A stretch of DNA of 64,000 nt from Linnemannia hyalina (Eukaryota; Mortierellomycota; Mortierellomycetes; Mortierellales; Mortierellaceae), in contig JAHRHY010000002.1 of the NCBI GenBank assembly GCA_019671135.1, positions 806,001-870,000 on the forward strand. The letters run 5' to 3'. A model generated the notes under the pieces. That model had not been told where the DNA came from. It did not search any database and saw only the letters and a program-made list of their open reading frames with translations. This document shows positions 59,179-64,000 of this stretch, in pieces. Position 1 is the stretch's first letter. Each line of letters begins with the position of its first letter. Both the position numbers and the translations under genes were made by a program.

Positions 59179-59260
59179 GTTGAAGGTCGGGTTGGGAAAT
59201 GCTGCTGGGAAAAGAGATTATTGTTGATTTTAGGTTCTTTTCTATGAACTGGGTGACCCC

Positions 59261-59267
59261 TTTTATA
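59261..59267 (-). promoter_or_regulatory. TATA box of hydrolase copy 1
   Basis: TATAAAA on the minus strand, 83 nt before the start codon. The matching element of copy 2 is at nearly the same distance, supporting both starts. Confidence 0.65.
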
Positions 59268-59500
59268 TGTGGATCGCGAGATTGGGCGCGCGCCAAACCG
59301 GGAGAGTCTTTCACGCTTCTCGTATGGCCCGCAACGTGATGTTTGTTCGTTTCCTACCCTCGCGTTGAAGGAGTAAATGACTTTGACATTTTTTTAAATA
59401 TACAAAAGAATTAAATCCTGGCGTGCATGTTGCATGGCGACATGGATCGATTGTTGGGCGTTCCGGGATGCTATGCCGAGATTGTTCTGAATAGAGAGCC

Positions 59501-59528
59501 TGTGTGTGTGTGTGTGTGTGTGTGTGTG
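59501..59528. repeat. (TG)14 dinucleotide microsatellite
   Basis: Fourteen uninterrupted TG units upstream of hydrolase copy 1. Confidence 0.95.
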
Positions 59529-60092
59529 CATATATATTTCTCTTGGTAAACGTCGGTGCCGCAGTCGCCTTCAACTCTTGCTAACTAAAAACAAGAAATG
59601 GGGAATATACTGCGGTCGATTGGTTCACGTTTAATGATAGTAGGAGGGTGTAAGTCAAGCAGTCGTCCAAGCTAACTCAAATATCTCATCAAGAGAACCA
59701 CCATAACAATAATAACGCGACGCATTTTTCCTATTTTCCCACGGCGGGGAGGATGTGCGACATAAGCCTACACGCTTTATATCTCCAACTCTCTTTGACA
59801 AACACCTGTTGCCCACACCATCAATTTGCTCGCATCATCTAGAAAGTTCATTTGCTTCAACCATTAAAAAGGAACGACAGCCCACCCCCTTCTGTTTATT
59901 TACTCCTCCTTAGCCGCAGTCGGGGCAACCTTACTCTCAAAAACAGTCTCCCTGTACGCATACTCAATTAGCGTCATTGCAGCCATTGTCTTTTTTTTTA
60001 TATGGAAGCGTCGTCAAACTTGCGAACAGCCCGCCGTCACCAGCAAGAAGACCGATGCAGCGTGTCAAGAACAAGGTCGTTAGGAACCCATT

Positions 60093-60359
60093 ATGGCATC
60101 TATTACGCCATGGCGTCCTCCCCTTTCCCAATCCCGGCACGTCCGAAACACATCTCAAGCACCACCACCACTTCCCATCGACCCCGATAACCGGGACCAT
60201 ATCCGAGGACTGGAGTACCAAATTGATATAGGCAAACAACAACTCGCCTACGCAACCCAGTACTTGAATGGCGCCCCTGCCATCGCCGCCGTCAACAACC
60301 CACAATATAACACGATCCAGCCAGAATCAGAAACCGCCTTCGCTTGTACCCCGGCCTAG
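60093..60359 (+). other. Coding-like open frame, 88 codons, unrecognised
   Basis: The second half (GLEYQIDIGKQQLAYATQYL, then NNPQYNTIQPESE) uses C-ending codons like the host genes and lacks low complexity, unlike most shadows. No upstream splice-consistent exon or motif was found, and the frame stops at 60359 just before the GGTTAA block. It may be the end of a truncated gene cut by that element, or chance. Confidence 0.25.
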
Positions 60360-60360
60360 G

Positions 60361-61072
60361 GATTCTAACCGGTTGATGGTTAAACCGTGGCTAAAGATTA
60401 ACTAGGCTGAAGTTAACAGGGTTTTTCTTGACTGATGGCTAAAAATAAATGGTTAATCAGTTAATGAAATGAAGGGGTTAATCAGTTAACGGAAACAATG
60501 ATCAGTTGGTTAACCGAAATGGTGTCTGGTATACAACAAAGACATGGCTACTAGGAAACTGGTTAACATCACAAAAAAAGTGCTACAATAACAGCGCAAA
60601 AAATAATCACTGCACTCTCGTTCTCATGCTCAACTATATCTATACTCATGGAAGGTAGAATATCATCAAAGTAACTTTTTGCACGCTGTACCAAAATTGC
60701 TGTTTTATAGGACTGGCATGCAGGGAGAGTCCCGTAATGGTTACAGATGGGCAAGAGTCAGATAAGAACACGAGAGAACAAGATGGAAGGACATTTGTCG
60801 ACAAGATGGATGATGATAACAAGATGGGCCTATGAGTGCGTGCTAGGATGACTACGTTGATGAGTAAGACGGCAGCGAAGGTCGCGATGAGGAAGATGAG
60901 GCAAGAATGGCGAAGCTACGGGTTGTAGTTAAGATCCGAAGGAACAGGTTGACAGGGATTGATGTGGAGTGGTGTTGTGGAATTCATGGCGACGATCCAG
61001 TGAACACGAGTACAGGGGCTAGGACAGGACAACTAGAAGACGCGTGCTAAAACTTAATCTAGGTTCGTGACA
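60361..61072. mobile_element. Possible degraded transposable element
   Basis: The left 160 bp are filled with GGTTAA/GTTAAC words, including the 14-mer GGTTAATCAGTTAA twice (60451-60464, 60477-60490). A minus-strand open frame (60754-60569, MPICNHYGTLPACQ...FDDILPS) lies in the middle. The right end reads TGTCACGAACCTAG on the minus strand, the kind of end an LTR may have. No terminal repeat pair or target duplication could be established by eye. Low confidence; a diverged unique sequence is possible. Confidence 0.3.
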
Positions 61073-61157
61073 GTATCTTTTTATTTTCCGCACCCAGAGG
61101 CTAATAGATAACACTCTACGTTATGGGGCACCCTCAATTCCCTAATACGCACTCTGT

Positions 61158-63113
61158 TCAAGCCATGGGTGCCGCGACCTTCGTAAAAAGAAGCGAAAGG
61201 CCCATCACTTCCATCTGAAATCCGGCTACCCTTCCATCATCGCCAAGGGTGAACGTGGCCAACGGTGTCATCTGAATGTAAAAGTCGGCCAACTCGGTCT
61301 TGAACGAGTCGTAATGGTAATGCTCCATCTTGCTGTCAAACACGTTGTACTTGAAATATAACGATCCTGACTCAAGGCGCACAGAGCCCTCACCGTAGAC
61401 GGGGTCTGCATATGAGCCGACATACTCCTCCAGGTCGCGGGATGGGGAAGTCCCTTTGATCTGCTTGGGGAAAACGCCGTCGCGCGCTGTTTTCAATTCG
61501 TCGTATTGTGCCTGAGAGTTCCTGGCGGAGACCGCGAGCCAGTCCTGAGTTTTGGGCAGACCAAAGAGTTCGTCGGCAATGTAGAAAGGTACGTTGGCCA
61601 TGAGCTCGGCGACTTTGATGTTCGTTGCGTGGGCGATTACCAGGTCATCATCCGGGAATACCATCAGGTTTGACCTGTACCCGGAGACGCCTCCGTCTAT
61701 CAAACGACACCATCACAGAAAAAAAAGAGTTAGAAAAAAGTGTGCTGGCAGAGTCGGCAGCACGCCTTCTACATAGCGCAAGCCAAGTGTAGATCGCAAT
61801 CGGAAATCGTTGTTCGGTAGAGTTCTTACCATGCCAGAAATAGTTCTTGCCCTTGTAACTGTCCGGCATCCAGCCCATCCCATAAGCCTGAACAGGCGCA
61901 AATTCAGGTGTGCGTTTCGATCCTGTCACAAATGTATATCCAATGACCAACTGATCGACGCTCGTTTTGTTCAGCACTTGTTTCCCATCGACCTGACCTG
62001 ACTGCATGATGACCCGTCCCCAACGAACTAGATCGAGTACATTGGAGTAAATGTTGCCTGCGGGGGCCTCGGAAAGGTAGATCGGATCAAGGTAGCCTGT
62101 GATGAATCTGCCCATCTGGGCATCCTCGTATGAAGCAGCATTATAAGGAATCGCATAATTCTTGAACCGCTTGCCCATCTCGATAGGGCCGAACCCAGTG
62201 TTTTCGAGTCCGAGGGGCTTGAGAATCTTTTCCTCCACCAATTTCTCGTATGTGGTGCCAGCGACGTTGGCAGCGGCCTCGCCGGCGACAGCGTACATCA
62301 CGTTGCTGTATTGGACCGTTGTGCGCAACTTGGAGTCCAGCTTGACGTACTTGAGGCGCTTGATGAGTTCTCGGCGGGTGGTGTTAGTTCTGTACCATCC
62401 GAAATCGATATCTGGCATTCCCTACAATGTCAAATGTATAGATGTGATGAGTTTTTTTTTTTTTTTTTTTTTGGGTTGAGTCTATTCTATGCGTTGTAGT
62501 TTAGCTGAATGCTAGGGAGGCATCTTACCGCGCGATGGGAGAGCAGGTCGACATTAGTCAACTGCGACGTAAGGACAGGATCTTCAAGCTCGAATTCGGG
62601 TAGATAATGGGCGATTGGGGTGGTATCCCAGTCCATCTTGCCTTCGGCGACCAATTCGCCAATGGCGGCAGCAGTGAAGGCCTTGGTCAAGGAACCCATA
62701 GGCTGGACAGTCTGGGGAAATCGAAGCGCATGACAACAAGGGGAGAGTGGAGTTTCAGTGGGCCGGCTGAGGATTGCCTCATTAAGTACAAAAAAGAAAA
62801 GGGAAAGATTGTGCTGGTGACTCGCGCCACCAATTAAAAATCCGCGCTTTTCATAACGTACCTCGACGGTGAAAGGATCCCTATCGTTTCGTTTACCGAA
62901 ACCCTCCGCAAAGATGAGCTTGCCCTTGTACAAAACAGCAAAACTCATTCCAGGAAGTCCCGTTGAGTTTCGGACCTTCTCGAGAACATGGCTGAGATCC
63001 GCGAGCGGGACCTTGGCGGCTTGAGAGGGGCTGGCGATTTGGATAAGCAGAATGGAGGGGAGAACACCGAAAATGAAACTAGCGATTGCTCGGGATGAGG
63101 AAAAGGCGACCAT
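61158..63113 (-). CDS. Secreted serine beta-lactamase-fold hydrolase, copy 2
   Basis: Paralogue of the copy at 57176-59178. Minus exons 63113-62862, 62711-62529, 62421-61830 and 61696-61158 give 521 aa. The three introns fall at the same places and in the same phases (0, 0, 1) as in copy 1. A signal peptide (about 1-33, SFIFGVLPSILLIQIASPSQA) targets it outside the cell. Catalytic motifs: S91-L-T-K94, Y183-S-N185 and H342-D-G344. Shared stretches are GLPGMSFAVLYKGKLIFAEG, GELVAEGKMDWDTTP and YAVAGEAAANVAGTTYEKL, and the tail has KMEHYHYDSFKTELAD. TATA box 76 nt upstream. In the wider family secreted members cleave esters or amides; no substrate can be read from the sequence. Copy 1 and copy 2 differ widely outside the motifs, so the duplication is not recent. 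Confidence 0.88.
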
Positions 63114-63188
63114 GATGGTGATAAAAGATAGAGGAGATGAAGAACTTGACAATATTGACAGAAAAAAATAACGTTGATGCGTTGCGAC

Positions 63189-63195
63189 TTTTATA
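63189..63195 (-). promoter_or_regulatory. TATA box of hydrolase copy 2
   Basis: TATAAAA on the minus strand 76 nt before the start codon. Confidence 0.65.
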
Positions 63196-64000
63196 CCATT
63201 CGAAAACCGGTGGGACGCTGCGTTGTAGATATGAGTAGGGCTTTACTTCGATTCTTGATGCTCGTTCACGAATTTAAGATTACAGTGAAAAGTTCGTACC
63301 CTTGGGCTGGTCACAAAAAACTACACGGTGTACATAGTCCTCCCATTTTCATCTCGTGCTGCAGCATCGTGTAGGACGATGGCTTTGCTCTCAATTCCTG
63401 TTCAACTTCTCTTGGCACTTGAATCCTGTTTTTTCTCTGTGAAGAAAGCCGATTTCAACATTCCCAGTAGTGAAAAAGGCATTTGGCAACGTTTGCTTGG
63501 CATCAATTGCTCGAAATAGACTGGATAAACATCAAGTTGGTCCATGAGGGTCCTTTTGACCCTCCACAGTCTTACGAAAGGAACGCTTAGACCATTTTCG
63601 CGTCGTGGGATAAAGTGGTAGAGAGAGGACTGTGCATTTTTCTCGTGAACCTTTGTCTTATTTTTAGATTTCGTGTCCAAATGCGAATTTTTGGGAGGGG
63701 CTTTGCACGGTAACTTGAGCTAATAAAATCAAGAAATCGCTACTCTACAGCCTTGCGCTGCGCGACAGTGCGATTATCCATGTAATCAAAATCAAAGTCT
63801 TGGCATTGACAGTTCGTGCGAATCGCTTGCTTGGCACCTGTTGAGCGTAAAAGGATTCCTCTGTATGCTACACGGAAGCACTGAGATCTCAAATCTGCGG
63901 AAACCCCTCCAAACGTCTGAGCTTCCATTTGTAGCATCTACGATTTTTCAGAAGATTTGTGAAGCATTTGAGTTGACGAAATAATATTTGAGCTTTATAT
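63196..64000. other. Right edge, no supported gene
   Basis: AT-richer than the gene blocks. Minus-strand frames at 63402-63680 and 63740-63937 are non-repetitive but use A/T-ending codons unlike neighbouring genes, and have no recognised motif. They could be relics of a mobile element or the edge of a gene outside the window. Confidence 0.35.

Larger units (their letters stand above)
59179..61157. other. Gene-poor stretch between the two hydrolase copies
   Basis: Contains the copy 1 promoter (TATA at 59261-59267, minus), a (TG)14 microsatellite, a weak coding-like patch around 60093-60359, and a GGTTAA-rich block followed by sequence up to 61072 that may be transposon-derived. No intact gene is supported. 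On the minus strand at 59981-59906 a short frame starts MAAMTLIEYAYRETVFESK and ends in a stop; it may be the last exon of a lost gene. Confidence 0.4.

Noticed and set aside
60001..60305. Overlapping frames on both strands left of the GGTTAA block, including a hydrophobic minus-strand frame
   Set aside because: No start context, splice sites or motif; only the plus-strand 60093-60359 frame is kept, as a weak item.
63402..63937. Two minus-strand frames (92 and 65 codons) near the right edge
   Set aside because: Codon use differs from host genes and no motif or exon partner is visible, so they are not called as genes.
1..64000. tRNA genes, rRNA or CRISPR arrays
   Set aside because: No T-arm GGTTCRANNCC context with a matching cloverleaf was seen, nor spaced direct repeats; the only regular repeats are microsatellites and coding repeats.

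Overview
This is nuclear DNA of a filamentous fungus. Genes carry short GT-AG introns, many ending in taatag or similar. Promoters are long C+T-rich tracts. Several proteins hold very long Gln/His/Asn runs, and the gene set is typically eukaryotic: SAC3/GANP, NOT4, WDR70, NOP56, PEX5, NCBP3, a GPI ethanolamine-phosphate transferase and a GT49 (LARGE-type) glycosyltransferase. NCBP3, WDR70, a GANP-like SAC3 and a GT49 enzyme, together with the CAG/CAA-rich style, suggest an early-diverging lineage. Mortierellomycotina (Mortierella/Linnemannia-like) is my inference, not a database result.

Layout. 1-3850: no supportable gene. 3856-9159 (+): C2H2 zinc-finger regulator with a long leader. 10346-11950 (+): secreted Lys/Glu/His-rich acidic repeat protein. 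12331-16458 (+): type II membrane GT49 glycosyltransferase. 16564-17282 (-): remains of a protein kinase gene. 19270-22978 (+): PH plus SMP lipid-transfer protein of the Nvj2/TEX2 type. 23662-31446 (+): SAC3/GANP mRNA-export scaffold. 32123-33141 (+): a broken acidic protein gene. 33306-38928 (-): NOT4 ubiquitin ligase, divergent from WDR70 (39587-42104, +). 42450-43013 (+): small Cys-rich, probably GPI-anchored surface protein. 43232-45398 (+): NOP56. 46000-48922 (+): PEX5. 49113-51475 (-): NCBP3-like RNA/cap-binding protein, divergent from LAS21/GPI7 (51904-56517, +). 57176-59178 and 61158-63113 (-): a tandem pair of serine beta-lactamase-fold hydrolases with matching introns. Between that pair lies a repeat-like, gene-poor stretch. 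63114-64000: nothing convincing.

There is no operon logic, but themes recur. SAC3, NOT4 and NCBP3 all act on mRNA (export, CCR4-NOT, cap/EJC). NOP56 serves box C/D snoRNPs. GT49, LAS21 and the GPI-type protein belong to the secretory and cell-surface pathway. I reconstructed exon structures by joining conserved reading frames at GT-AG sites and checking phase. Every complete gene closes with consistent phases except one stretch of SAC3 (25261-25670).

The most noteworthy items are the kinase relic, the broken acidic gene with two homopolymer frameshifts, three genes with minute first coding exons (3, 6 and 15 nt), a PEX5 with twelve WxxxF/Y motifs, and the hydrolase tandem pair in which one copy lost its signal peptide. 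I found no convincing multi-gene novel system.
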